From: Kiloniella spongiae
Lineage (GTDB): Bacteria > Pseudomonadota > Alphaproteobacteria > Kiloniellales > Kiloniellaceae
Reading direction: 5' to 3'
Assembly (NCBI RefSeq): GCF_001026905.1
Contig: NZ_LAQL01000002.1
Span: 682,001-746,000 of the forward strand
DNA length: 64,000 nt
This document shows, in pieces, positions 28,736 to 37,654 of the stretch. Below the pieces are notes generated by a model. That model had not been told where the DNA came from, did no database searches, and saw nothing but the letters and a program-made list of their open reading frames with translations. Every line of letters begins with the position of its first letter. The stretch's first letter is position 1. The translations under genes were made by a program, and so were the position numbers.

Positions 28736-30745
28736 ATGCCACATATTAAACATAAAAGACCTGTCCGTACTATCCTATATACAATCTCGACACTAATCCT
28801 TGGAGCGTGCACAGAGTCACGATTAGAAGATTTGACTGTAAAGGTTTGGGAAACATCTGATATTAAACCCACCCAATACCCTGAAGTGCATTATCCTGAA
28901 GTGCATTATAAAGATGGATTGCGATCCAAAATATCATCCAAAACAACGGTCGGCATTGCTTTTTCTGGAGGGGGAACGAGAGCAGCAACAGCAACTATTG
29001 GCCAACTAAGAGCTCTCCACAAACTAGGTTGGATAAAGCAGGTAGATTATATTGCAGCCGTTTCGGGGGGGTCTTGGACAGCAATTCCTTATACTTTCTT
29101 GCCTAAACATTCATTGATAGATGATGATGAAGAAGATAATAAGTTCTTAGGAGCCTATTTAAAACCCGATCAACTAAATGATGAATGGTTAAGCAAAGAA
29201 GCCGAACCCAATGGGATGATGGCTTCAACCATACCAAGTAATATGATAGCTCCTTATTATTTATTCGAAGCACTAAGTCTCCGTGGTGACGAGACTTACA
29301 GTAGCACAATTGGTCGAATATTTTTAAGTAAGTTTGATTTAGATGATCGTTCAAAATTTTTTACGTGGAATACGGACAGCCGAGATCAAATCATCGAACG
29401 AAATGAAGAAGAGAAATTATCAGAAAACGACTTCATAACTGTCGAGCGAGATAATCGCCCTTATCTAATCGTAGGGGGAACATTATTTTCCCGCGACGAC
29501 CAATTAAAAGATGACATATATCACGTAGAGATGACCCCTCTATACAGTGGCATCCCCTCTCAAGCGAGAATTACAGTAGGATTAATAAAGTCATCCAACA
29601 AATTGAAAGGGGAAGATGCTGAATACAAAATTTATGGGGAACGAGGGTTAAGCCCTAAAGAACGCTTCATAATTGACAATAAAAAGAAGAGCATACCTGA
29701 AAAAAGACCTTATCAACCAGACCCTGAACCTGAACTTGAAATCGAACCACATCACCGATATATCGGCGGTGGTTATATTGATTCATTTGCATTTGATTCA
29801 AAAAGGCCTCGAAAATCAGATCCATCAGATCCATCAGATCCATATGTAAACGTTGATATATCAAAATCACGATACAAGTTCACCTTATCCGATATGGCTG
29901 GCATCAGCGGTGCTGCACCGCAAGAAACGTTGGCGGGATTGGGCTTACTTGATTTAGGCTTCCCAGAACTACGACACTGGCCAATCTCGTCAAGTTTGTC
30001 AGATTTGAAATATACGGACTCTGATGGGGATAAGGATCCTACAAAGGCATACGAATATACCTTTGGCGATGGAGGACATCTCGACAACTTAGGTATAATG
30101 CCACTGCTTGCCCGTAAAGTTGATAAAATAATGGTCTTTATCAACACTCCTCAACCTTTCAATCCTTATGAATGCCTCAACATAGAGGACAAAAGCGAAT
30201 TTGATAATTTATGCCCAACAAATAACTTCCTAAAAGATAGATTAAATACACCCCGAACAAAGGAAATATATGGCGAAGTCCTCGTTGACGACTTAATCGC
30301 AATGTTCCGACCAATCGAAGCGAAACCTTTTAATGTTGTTTTTGAGAACGGTGAAGAAGAGCTTGAAAATATTTACAAAGCTTTCAATGCAGACCGGGCG
30401 AAAGGCGCTCCACTAACTTACTGCAAAGTATATAAAGTAAAGAGCAATGCTGTATATAACATCAAACATGACGAAGAATACAAGCCGACGATATGTTGGA
30501 ATTATCTAGACAGAGCACAGTCTTGGATAGAAGAAGTTAGAAAATCTGGCTTCACGTCAACACAATATCGCGACCTTGTGAATGGCAAAAGAGATTTCAA
30601 AAATTTCCCACATTATGGAACTTTTTTAGAGCGGCGTCTTCAATTAATAGCTCTTAATCCAGCACAAACTAATGCACTTTCTGCTTTAACGACATGGTCT
30701 ATCTTGAAATCAAGAGATGAGATCCAAGAAGCACTTAAGTTTTAA
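28736..30745 (+). CDS. Patatin/cPLA2-like phospholipase lipoprotein
   Basis: A 669-residue protein. The N-terminus is a lipoprotein signal with the lipobox LGAC at about residue 25. SGGGTRAATATIGQLRAL provides the oxyanion-hole glycines and AAVSGGSW the nucleophilic serine, as in patatin and cPLA2 catalytic domains. The catalytic Asp is probably in GDGGHLDNLG. Known members hydrolyse acyl esters of phospholipids. It has small internal repeats (PEVHY twice, SDP three times). Base composition is more AT-rich than the neighbours, and a tRNA follows, so acquisition by transfer is possible. Expected location: membrane-anchored in the envelope. Confidence 0.8.
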   Translation: MPHIKHKRPVRTILYTISTLILGACTESRLEDLTVKVWETSDIKPTQYPEVHYPEVHYKDGLRSKISSKTTVGIAFSGGGTRAATATIGQLRALHKLGWIKQVDYIAAVSGGSWTAIPYTFLPKHSLIDDDEEDNKFLGAYLKPDQLNDEWLSKEAEPNGMMASTIPSNMIAPYYLFEALSLRGDETYSSTIGRIFLSKFDLDDRSKFFTWNTDSRDQIIERNEEEKLSENDFITVERDNRPYLIVGGTLFSRDDQLKDDIYHVEMTPLYSGIPSQARITVGLIKSSNKLKGEDAEYKIYGERGLSPKERFIIDNKKKSIPEKRPYQPDPEPELEIEPHHRYIGGGYIDSFAFDSKRPRKSDPSDPSDPYVNVDISKSRYKFTLSDMAGISGAAPQETLAGLGLLDLGFPELRHWPISSSLSDLKYTDSDGDKDPTKAYEYTFGDGGHLDNLGIMPLLARKVDKIMVFINTPQPFNPYECLNIEDKSEFDNLCPTNNFLKDRLNTPRTKEIYGEVLVDDLIAMFRPIEAKPFNVVFENGEEELENIYKAFNADRAKGAPLTYCKVYKVKSNAVYNIKHDEEYKPTICWNYLDRAQSWIEEVRKSGFTSTQYRDLVNGKRDFKNFPHYGTFLERRLQLIALNPAQTNALSALTTWSILKSRDEIQEALKF

Positions 30746-30761
30746 AGAAAAATAAGTTTAA

Positions 30762-30838
30762 TGGTGATCCCGGCGCGATTCGAACGCGCGACCCTCAGAT
30801 TAGGAATCTGATGCTCTATCCTGCTGAGCTACGGGACC
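30762..30838 (-). tRNA. tRNA-Arg (anticodon CCU)
   Basis: A 77-base cloverleaf with an encoded CCA. The acceptor GGTCCCG pairs with CGGGATC, the D arm is GCTC-AGCAGGAT-AGAGC, the anticodon stem is TCAGA/TCTGA with loop TTCCTAA, and the T arm is GCGCG-TTCGAAT-CGCGC. The anticodon is CCT in DNA, reading AGG codons. The 3' end faces the patatin gene. Confidence 0.97.
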
Positions 30839-30950
30839 ACTGGGTGTTTTTATAGTTGAGAGTTTCTTTTCTGCCAAGGGGGCCATGCAGGCTTCTTTGT
30901 CATTTTCAGGTGCTATCTGATGACAGGCAACACACCTTTTGCGCAGCCAT

Positions 30951-30984
30951 AAAAAGAACCCCGGCAGTTTTGGGCTACCGGGGT
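30951..30984 (-). terminator. Terminator-like hairpin beyond the tRNA
   Basis: On the minus strand ACCCCGG pairs with CCGGGGT around a 13-base loop, and TTCTTTTT follows. Another 7-bp hairpin (AAGGCAC/GTGCCTT, 30993-31018) precedes it. It is about 220 bases beyond the RTX stop, so it could end a long 3' untranslated region or a minus-strand small RNA. Confidence 0.6.
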
Positions 30985-31028
30985 CGGGAGTTAAGGCACA
31001 TTACTGACAGGGTGCCTTTGGGAGTTTC

Positions 31029-31172
31029 CCTATAGCGATCTCATATTGCTTTTCCTACTCACTTCACCATCCCCTGGCGGTGCTGATTTGCTTGTGTAGT
31101 GAAGTTACACTTCCCGCTTTGCGGTCCACCATAAAACAAGGCGTAGAAGGAAATTGAAATCGCTATGTTTTT
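31029..31172 (+). ncRNA. Candidate structured RNA
   Basis: The ends of this stretch pair: ATAGCGAT at 31032-31039 with ATCGCTAT at 31159-31166, continuing with bulges to about 31058 and 31142. Inside are ACTTCAC/GTGAAGT (31061-31067, 31099-31105) and a CCGC-TTT-GCGG hairpin near 31114-31124. TTTTTT follows the closing helix directly on the plus strand. Paired ends with a poly-U finish and an open centre recall 6S-like RNAs, but I recognise no family and have no expression evidence. No protein frame fits. Confidence 0.35.
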
Positions 31173-31205
31173 TAGATCATTACACAATCAAGTTTGGGAT
31201 CACGT

Positions 31206-33392
31206 TTAGACAGTTGTTGTTTCAGTGATGATGCTGTTGTTATCCAACAGATCCTGCAGGCTCTGACCACCAAAGTCAGCGGTTGCAACGCGGTCCCAAC
31301 CGCTGTCTGCGCCACAGGATGGGCCATCACCATTGTTGACTAACAGGTTATTACCATCGACACGCAGGTAGTTTTCAAGAGGATCACCCTCAACACCTGC
31401 TTCGTAGCCAACATCGCCTAAGAGATCAGCAACATTGATCACATCGCCTTCGTCCGCATTGAAGTCAAAGATATAGTCAACACCGCGGTCAGAAGTCACC
31501 ATAAAGGTATCTGCACCCGCGCCGCCCAGCAGATAGTCGGTGCCATCGCCGCCGATGAGAATGTCATCACCTTCACCACCAATCAGCAGATCAAGACCAC
31601 GACCGCCATCCAGCGTATCATTGCCTTCATCGCCAAAGAGGAAGTCACGACCTCTGCCACCAGACAGATCGTCATCACCGCCACGTCCCCAGAGGATATC
31701 CTGACCACGCAGGCCAGTGATGGTGTCATTACCATCTTCACCCATCAGATAGTCATTACCGCGGGTACCTGTAACCGGGCTTGGTTCTGGTGTGGGTTCT
31801 GGTGTTGGCTCTGGTGTGGGTTCCGGCGTTGGCTCGGGAGTTGGTTCCGGTGTTGGCTCAGGAGTTGGTTCCGGTGTCGGCTCGGGAGTTGGTTCCGGTG
31901 TCGGCTCGGGAGTTGGTTCCGGCGTTGGCTCGGGAGTTGGTTCCGGTGTCGGCTCAGGCGTTGGCTCAGGAGTTGGTTCCGGTGTCGGCTCAGGAGTTGG
32001 TTCCGGCGTTGGCTCAGGAGTAGGTTCCGGCGTCGGCTCAGGAGTTGGTTCCGGTGTTGGCTCAGGAGTAGGTTCCGGTGTTGGCTCAGGAGTTGGTTCC
32101 GGTGTTGGCTCAGGAGTTGGTTCCGGTGTTGGCTCAGGAGTTGGTTCCGGTGTTGGCTCAGGAGTTGGTTCCGGCGTTGGCTCAGGAGTTGGTTCCGGCG
32201 TTGGCTCAGGAGTTGGTTCCGGCGTAGGAGTAGGCTGAGTATTGGAAAGCTGGACGGTCTGGTCGTTGAACTTCACAGCTTCAACATTGATCAGCTTGTC
32301 CGTGCCTTCCTTACCACGAAGATCGCGAATTTGGTGACCGTCTTCGGTTTCCGTGATTTCATAATCGCTGGCATTACCGTCGTATACCGCAGTGTCATTA
32401 CCCTCACCGCCTTTGAGCGTATCGTCACCTGCCCCACCGTTCAGGGTATCTGCCCCCGCAGCGCCAGAAAGCACATTGTTGCCCTTGTTGCCCTGAAGAA
32501 CATTATCCAGCTCGTTTCCTGTAGCATTGATGTTATCAAGACCCAGCAGATTAATTCCGATCAGATTTTCACCCGCAGTCGCGCTAACCGATGTTTGCAC
32601 AACATCATCGCCGACCAGATCAACCTTGGCATTTTCCCCCGCCAGCGCAACAGCTACGGCAACAGACTTGGACAGGTCGCCACCAGAGAAACGAACGTTA
32701 TAATCTCCATCGGCAAGTTGTTTCTGATAACCGCCGCTTTCATAAGTTTGAGTGTTTTGGGCCTCACCACCTGCGACAGGCGTTGTGCTAACCGTAATGT
32801 CGCCACGGCCTTCACCAACGGAATAGAAGCCGTCACCATCACTGTCTTTATAGGCAACGCCGGTCAGAAATTTATCGCCGCCCTGATCAGAAAAATTCTG
32901 GGTGGTCATCAAAGCGTTATAAGAAACACCATTACGCGCAGTGAAATCGCCTTCGCGCACACCCAGGCCAACTTCGGTGAAGTTGTCGCTCATCAAATTG
33001 GTACGGTGACCAGAGCTTTTAAACAGCCCTTCGTGTTCGCTCAGGGTTGTTGCTGGCTTGTCAAGCTCGCCTGTTGATCCTTGCCAGGCGATATTCTCAC
33101 CCCAATTGCGGGTGCTATACCCTGCGGCGCGCATGCGTTGCCCCGGATCACTACCGCCGCTTCCGGTATGGCTGAAGGTGTTGGTATTGAGCATCCAGTC
33201 TGAATGCTCTCGCCCGGCATCAATCAGCTGCTCATTAAATGCCAGCGGCTGTTTGCTATCACCAGAAATCTGCCCCGGTGGTAGCCCCTGATTAAGGTCA
33301 ATACCCAGCCTCGCCGCTTCGGCTTCGGGGTCGAGACGGGCACGATTTATAAGTTCAAGTTGATATTGTTCGAGATCACTCGGTTTCGCCAT
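31206..33392 (-). CDS. RTX protein with CAP domain and Thr-Pro-Glu-Pro repeat
   Basis: A 728-residue protein. Residues 5-150 form a CAP/SCP (PF00188) domain with HSDWM, FSHTG, ENIAW and SSGHRTNLM motifs. A beta-rich segment resembling a CNA-B or SdrD-like module follows, then a first set of RTX repeats. A linker of about 37 TPEP units covers about 385-536, and a second RTX block and C-terminal secretion region end the protein. No Sec signal: type I secretion is expected. CAP domains bind lipids or act as proteases in other systems; the role here is unknown. The start at 33392 follows AAAGGA, dropping 17 poorly supported codons. Confidence 0.85.
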   Translation of the reverse strand: MAKPSDLEQYQLELINRARLDPEAEAARLGIDLNQGLPPGQISGDSKQPLAFNEQLIDAGREHSDWMLNTNTFSHTGSGGSDPGQRMRAAGYSTRNWGENIAWQGSTGELDKPATTLSEHEGLFKSSGHRTNLMSDNFTEVGLGVREGDFTARNGVSYNALMTTQNFSDQGGDKFLTGVAYKDSDGDGFYSVGEGRGDITVSTTPVAGGEAQNTQTYESGGYQKQLADGDYNVRFSGGDLSKSVAVAVALAGENAKVDLVGDDVVQTSVSATAGENLIGINLLGLDNINATGNELDNVLQGNKGNNVLSGAAGADTLNGGAGDDTLKGGEGNDTAVYDGNASDYEITETEDGHQIRDLRGKEGTDKLINVEAVKFNDQTVQLSNTQPTPTPEPTPEPTPEPTPEPTPEPTPEPTPEPTPEPTPEPTPEPTPEPTPEPTPEPTPEPTPEPTPEPTPEPTPEPTPEPTPEPTPEPTPEPTPEPTPEPTPEPTPEPTPEPTPEPTPEPTPEPTPEPTPEPTPEPTPEPTPEPTPEPTPEPSPVTGTRGNDYLMGEDGNDTITGLRGQDILWGRGGDDDLSGGRGRDFLFGDEGNDTLDGGRGLDLLIGGEGDDILIGGDGTDYLLGGAGADTFMVTSDRGVDYIFDFNADEGDVINVADLLGDVGYEAGVEGDPLENYLRVDGNNLLVNNGDGPSCGADSGWDRVATADFGGQSLQDLLDNNSIITETTTV
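31783..32240 (-). repeat. 12-bp tandem repeat array encoding TPEP
   Basis: About 37 units of a 12-bp sequence (plus-strand form GGTTCCGGTGTT and variants with GGCTCAGGAGTT). Each encodes Thr-Pro-Glu-Pro on the minus strand. Silent third-base variation is frequent, so the array is not a very recent expansion. The opposite strand reads open as GSGV repeats, which I regard as a shadow. Confidence 0.9.
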
Positions 33393-33812
33393 AAGTTTGT
33401 CCTTTCGGTTTTCAAGAGTGCAAACCATGGACTGAACCAGCAAAAAAATGTTGTGAGAAAAGCTAGATATATCTGTGACTTAAACAGGATCTTATTGCCT
33501 TTATCTCCTCACATTTCAGACTCTAAATTATTACCGATGTAACGAGAAACACCGTAAATCTGCGATTCACAGATGGCGATTTGAACAGAAAGAATAGAGC
33601 ACGCTGTGTCTTAATCCAGACGTGCCTTTTCATCGCCACGATTGGCGCGAACGCATCCCATCCCGTCATGATTACATCGCCAAAACAGTCTGCACGCAAA
33701 AGCTTCACTAGCACGCGCACAGATCATGTAACCGTCAATTTATCGAGACAAGTACGCCGCCAGATACGAAATCACAGGGTGAAAATCCATCGAACCGAAT
33801 CAAGCAAACTCA
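33393..33812. other. Intergenic region between RTX and pip
   Basis: A 420-base gap between two minus-strand genes. The RTX promoter must lie in its left part (near 33400-33550). Frames of 60-93 codons on both strands lack ribosome sites and known motifs. A short imperfect repeat (AATCTGCGATT...CAGATGGCGATT, near 33555-33577) is seen. I see no gene. Confidence 0.5.
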
Positions 33813-34769
33813 TCAGCCAAGCGCGCGGAATTTATTCATGGCGTCAACCAATGCCTTGGTGATCCCCGGCTCAAAGGCAGAATGCCCGGCATCATCAATA
33901 AATTTAAATTCCGCTTCGGGCCAGGCTTTGTGCAGATCATAAGCCGTTGATGCAGGACAGACGATATCATAGCGGCCATGAACAATAACCGCTGGAATAT
34001 TTCTGATGCGATCAATCCCGCCCAGCAAACCGCCTTCGGGTAAAAAGCATCCATTGACAAAATAGTGTGCGATCAGGCGACCAACCGGGAGCGCGCGCTG
34101 ATCATCCAGAGAAGCTTTGACAATTTCCGGGTTGGGCAAAAGTGTCACGCAACTGGCTTCGTAACTGCTCCACGACTTGGCAGCGGGCAAATGGATCGAC
34201 GGATCGGGATCTGTCAGACGTTTATAATAAGACCCAAGAATATTTTCACGCTCTTCTTCGCTTAACAGAGAGACAAAGTCTTCATATGCTTCCGGAAAAA
34301 TCGACCCGACACCCTGTTCGCTCAAATACCAATCCAACTCTTTGGGGCGAGACAGGAAAATACCACGCACAACCAATGCATCTGTGCGCTCGGGATGCGC
34401 CTGTGCATAGGCCAATGACAATGTTGATCCCCATGATCCGCCAAAAACAATCCAGCTTTCAATGGCCAGTTTCTCGCGCAGAAGTTCCATATCGGCAATC
34501 AGATGAGGCGTATCGTTATTTTCGAGTGATCCCAGCGGCAAGGATTTTCCACAGCCACGCTGATCAAACAAAACAATGCGATAGTGCGCAGGATCAAAAA
34601 ATCGACGATGCGCTGCCCCGGTGCCAGCGCCCGGACCACCATGGACAAACAGCACCGGTTTGCCTTGAGGGTTGCCAGAGACCTCCCAATAGATCTCGTG
34701 CCCATCCCCCACAGAGAGAAAGCCCATGTCATAAGGTTCGATTTCAGGATACAGATCTTTTGGGTTCAT
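33813..34769 (-). CDS. pip: Proline iminopeptidase (prolyl aminopeptidase)
   Basis: A 318-residue alpha/beta hydrolase of peptidase family S33. HGGPGAG is the oxyanion-hole motif, DQRGCGKS is the family signature, GGSWGS holds the nucleophile Ser, HGRYD the Asp and DAGHSA the His. It removes N-terminal proline from short peptides in the cytoplasm. The length and motif order are those of bacterial Pip. It is divergent from the nuclease-like gene, with only about 60 bases between likely starts. Confidence 0.94.
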   Translation of the reverse strand: MNPKDLYPEIEPYDMGFLSVGDGHEIYWEVSGNPQGKPVLFVHGGPGAGTGAAHRRFFDPAHYRIVLFDQRGCGKSLPLGSLENNDTPHLIADMELLREKLAIESWIVFGGSWGSTLSLAYAQAHPERTDALVVRGIFLSRPKELDWYLSEQGVGSIFPEAYEDFVSLLSEEERENILGSYYKRLTDPDPSIHLPAAKSWSSYEASCVTLLPNPEIVKASLDDQRALPVGRLIAHYFVNGCFLPEGGLLGGIDRIRNIPAVIVHGRYDIVCPASTAYDLHKAWPEAEFKFIDDAGHSAFEPGITKALVDAMNKFRALG

Positions 34770-34830
34770 AATGCAGCTCGAAATACCATTAAAGGTTGAA
34801 ATATTATTGCTACCCTACTATGACGAGACT

Positions 34831-35655
34831 ATGCCCACATTAAAAGCCTCCATCCCCAGATTATTTTTACTTTCCTTGCCTTTATACGGCTGGCTTTCAT
34901 TCGGTGAACCCGTTTCAGCACAAGAAACACCCCCCTCTTTCGAGCCAGCCTTTGACAAACGAGTTAAGGTCACGGCAATTACAACAGCCCACCACCTAAG
35001 ACTTGCTGATGATACGACCATCAAACTGGCTGGCCTGCTTTTACCGACACAGCAGGACTGTGAACGATTAGCGGTTGTGTGCCCCGTTGTTGAACAGCTC
35101 ACAAGTTATCTAGCGACAACACTCGATCAACAACAGATCTACATCGCCAGCAACACCCTGAATCTCGACAGAAATGATCGGTTGTTGGCACAGGTAAAAA
35201 ACAAAGAAAGCAATTGGATACAAAAAGGAATTCTGCAACAGGGCTATGGCAGGGTGATCACGACAACAGCACACCCCACAGATCTGAAAGAAATGCTCCG
35301 CATCGAAGATCAGGCCCGGGTAGCTCAAAAGGGAATATGGCACCTGAAGGCTTTTCAGGTTTTAAAAACGGACAATCTCAACACCAAAACCGATCGTTTT
35401 CAGATTATTGAAGGCACGATCCAGAAAACAGCCGAAGTGCGCGGTACAGTCTATTTAAACTTTGGGCAGGACTGGCGGAAGGACTTCACGATAAAGCTGG
35501 AGAAAAACCATCGCACATCCTTTGTCAACAAAGGCAAAAACCTGCTGGAGATGGTTGGCAAAAGGGTACGAATACGGGGCTGGCTGTTCTGGGAAAACGG
35601 ACCTATGATATCTCTCTATACGCCGGAACAGTTAGAATTCCTATCGACAGAGTAA
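34831..35655 (+). CDS. Exported thermonuclease-like protein
   Basis: A 274-residue protein with a signal peptide (LFLLSLPLYGWLSFGEPVSA) and a staphylococcal-nuclease-like OB fold at about 35-185 (TIKLAGLLLP, LDRNDRLLAQV, QGYGRV, KGIW). The catalytic Arg/Glu positions of active SNase are not preserved (KLAGLLLPTQ in place of the R-L...D-x-P-E pattern), so nuclease activity is doubtful. A second small domain with YLNFGQDWRKDFTI and the RGWLFWENGPMI segment is common to alphaproteobacterial relatives. The ATG at 34831 is chosen because it begins the signal peptide; an upstream frame opens at 34771. Confidence 0.7.
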   Translation: MPTLKASIPRLFLLSLPLYGWLSFGEPVSAQETPPSFEPAFDKRVKVTAITTAHHLRLADDTTIKLAGLLLPTQQDCERLAVVCPVVEQLTSYLATTLDQQQIYIASNTLNLDRNDRLLAQVKNKESNWIQKGILQQGYGRVITTTAHPTDLKEMLRIEDQARVAQKGIWHLKAFQVLKTDNLNTKTDRFQIIEGTIQKTAEVRGTVYLNFGQDWRKDFTIKLEKNHRTSFVNKGKNLLEMVGKRVRIRGWLFWENGPMISLYTPEQLEFLSTE

Positions 35656-35680
35656 TGTAACTATTCAGGACCTGACACAG

Positions 35681-36100
35681 ATGCCCGACAATAATACAGC
35701 GAAAACAGCCCCCACAGAAATAAGCTTGCAGAAGCTATTGGATAGAGCAAAAGCAGAAATAACAGAACTCGACCCTGTTGAAATAAAAGCACTCCTGCCA
35801 CAAAACGATGTTATTCTGCTTGATATCAGAGATATCCGGGAACTACAGCGCGAGGGCATGATCCCGGGCAGCTACCACTGTCCCCGTGGCATGCTTGAAT
35901 TCTGGATTGCCCCTGATAGCCCCTATTACAAACCTGCCCTTTCGCCTGATCATCAGTTTATTTTACACTGTGCATCAGGATGGCGATCTGCCCTTGCAGC
36001 AAAAACCCTTCAAGACATGGGGATACCAAAGGTCAGCCATATGAAAGGCGGCTTTAGCGCATGGAAAGAATGTGGATTAGAAGTCGAAGAAAAGACATAA
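35681..36100 (+). CDS. Rhodanese-like domain protein
   Basis: A 139-residue single rhodanese domain. The active-site loop is HCASGWRSALAA with a reactive cysteine, and ILLDIRDIRELQREGMIPGS is the conserved entry motif. Such proteins transfer sulfane sulfur or act as sulfur carriers. It lies 25 bases after the nuclease-like gene and before the M48 lipoprotein, and may be transcribed with them. The physiological acceptor is unknown. Confidence 0.88.
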   Translation: MPDNNTAKTAPTEISLQKLLDRAKAEITELDPVEIKALLPQNDVILLDIRDIRELQREGMIPGSYHCPRGMLEFWIAPDSPYYKPALSPDHQFILHCASGWRSALAAKTLQDMGIPKVSHMKGGFSAWKECGLEVEEKT

Positions 36101-36129
36101 TTCCTTTATAAATTCCTCATAAAGGAATT
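36099..36129. other. Hairpin at the end of the rhodanese gene
   Basis: A perfect 11-bp inverted repeat (AATTCCTTTAT at 36099-36109, ATAAAGGAATT at 36119-36129) begins at the rhodanese stop codon. It lacks a following T-run, so it may be a processing or attenuation element between the rhodanese and M48 genes. Confidence 0.55.
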
Positions 36130-36161
36130 AACGGTATAATTTCAAGAAACAGCGTGAACTC

Positions 36162-37646
36162 ATGACGATGACAACTCTTTCCCGTTTCAAGACACCCCTT
36201 CTGGCTCTCGCCCTTATTTCCAGCGGTCCTCTGCTCTCTGGCTGTTCAACATCCGAGGCAACCGGGCGGACCTTCTTTAATGGTGGCTTGACGCCAGCGC
36301 AGGAGCAGAAGGTTGGTGCAACTGAGCATGTGAAAATAATCAAAGAGTTTGGCGGCACCTATGACGAAGATCCAGCGCTAACAAACTACATCAACAGTCT
36401 AGGAAACTTCCTTGCCAAGACATCCGAGACACCCGATCAAAAATTCACCTTTACCCTTTTGGACAGCCCAGTTGTCAACGCCTTTGCCCTACCCGGCGGA
36501 TACGTTTACACCACACGCGGGCTTCTTGCATTGGCTAACGATGAAGCAGAAGTTGCCGGTGTGATCGCGCATGAAATCGGCCACGTCACAGCAAAACATT
36601 CCGCAGAGCGATACGGCTCAACCTTAACCGCAAACATTTTGGCTGCAGGTGTTGGTATTCTAACAGGCAGCGGACAGGCGGCACAGGCAGTAGGAACAGC
36701 CGGTGCTGTTGCCGTCAAAAGCTTCTCTCGCGATCAGGAATTCGAAGCAGACCTTTTGGGCGTCCGGTACCTCTCTCGCGGTGGTTTTGACCCCAATGGT
36801 ATGGGAGAATTTCTAAGTCAATTACAGGCCAGTAGCCGCCTGGATGCTGAAATTGCAGGTGATCCTGATCGCGCCGACCAGTTCAATATCATGCAAACTC
36901 ACCCCAGAACAGCAGACCGTATTCAGCGTGCAATCCAACAGGCAGGAACAAAGACAGTCAACAACCCGATTATCGGGCGGGATGTCTATCTCAAAAAAAT
37001 TGATGGCATGCTCTATGGCGATGATCCATCGCAAGGGTATATTCGCGGACAAAAGTTCTCTCATCCGGAGCTCAAACTTACCTTTACGGCCCCCAAAGGT
37101 TTTCGCCTGATCAACAGTAAAACAAAAGTTGCTGCTGTCGGCCCCGAAGATTCACTCATCATCTTTGACGGTGCAAAAGGAGAAGTCACCGGAAGCCTAA
37201 AAAGGTACATGACCAATGTCTGGGCTAAAAAAATTAGTCTTAAAGGTGTTGAAAAAATCACCATCAATGGCATGGAAGCCGTAACAGGCAGCACGCAGAT
37301 CAACACAAAAAGCGGCAAGAAAGACTTCAGACTAATTGCCATTCGGTTTGCCGGAAACAAGGTGTACCGCTTTACCTTTATTACCGATCCAAGCCAAACA
37401 AACCGCTTTTCGGAAGACTTCAGACGAACAACATATTCTTTCAAAAAACTATCAAATACCGAAGTTGCTAAACTAAAGCCCTATCGAATCAAAATTCATA
37501 CCATCCGTTCCGGCGACACACTGACAAGTCTCGCCAAAAGAATGCCCTTCGCAGACTTTAAGCTAGAACGGCTCCTTGTTCTCAATGGCTTGACCAAAAA
37601 CAGTCAACTCGTCCGCGGACAGAAAATCAAACTCGTTACCGAATAA
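36162..37646 (+). CDS. M48 metalloprotease lipoprotein with LysM domain
   Basis: A 494-residue lipoprotein with lipobox LLSGC (Cys28). Zinc-binding HEIGH is at residues 137-141 and the third ligand is the Glu of FEADLLGVRYL. These belong to the BepA/LoiP-like M48 family of outer-membrane protein quality control. A middle domain of about 150 residues and a C-terminal LysM (IRSGDTLTSLAKRMPF to RGQKIKLV) suggest peptidoglycan binding. It sits in the periplasm, anchored to a membrane. Start at ATG 36162 with a weak ribosome site. Confidence 0.9.
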   Translation: MTMTTLSRFKTPLLALALISSGPLLSGCSTSEATGRTFFNGGLTPAQEQKVGATEHVKIIKEFGGTYDEDPALTNYINSLGNFLAKTSETPDQKFTFTLLDSPVVNAFALPGGYVYTTRGLLALANDEAEVAGVIAHEIGHVTAKHSAERYGSTLTANILAAGVGILTGSGQAAQAVGTAGAVAVKSFSRDQEFEADLLGVRYLSRGGFDPNGMGEFLSQLQASSRLDAEIAGDPDRADQFNIMQTHPRTADRIQRAIQQAGTKTVNNPIIGRDVYLKKIDGMLYGDDPSQGYIRGQKFSHPELKLTFTAPKGFRLINSKTKVAAVGPEDSLIIFDGAKGEVTGSLKRYMTNVWAKKISLKGVEKITINGMEAVTGSTQINTKSGKKDFRLIAIRFAGNKVYRFTFITDPSQTNRFSEDFRRTTYSFKKLSNTEVAKLKPYRIKIHTIRSGDTLTSLAKRMPFADFKLERLLVLNGLTKNSQLVRGQKIKLVTE

Positions 37647-37654
37647 TCAGGACT

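Noticed and set aside
28087-30838. Integrated island at tRNA-Arg
   Set aside because: No integrase and no second copy of the tRNA 3' end were found to the left; composition alone is not enough to call an island.
31792-32238. 148-residue plus-strand frame of GSGV repeats
   Set aside because: It is the complement of the TPEP repeat of the RTX gene; the open frame follows from the repeat's composition and there is no ribosome site.
33581-33862. 93-residue plus-strand frame before pip
   Set aside because: It runs into the pip gene on the opposite strand and shows no conserved motif.
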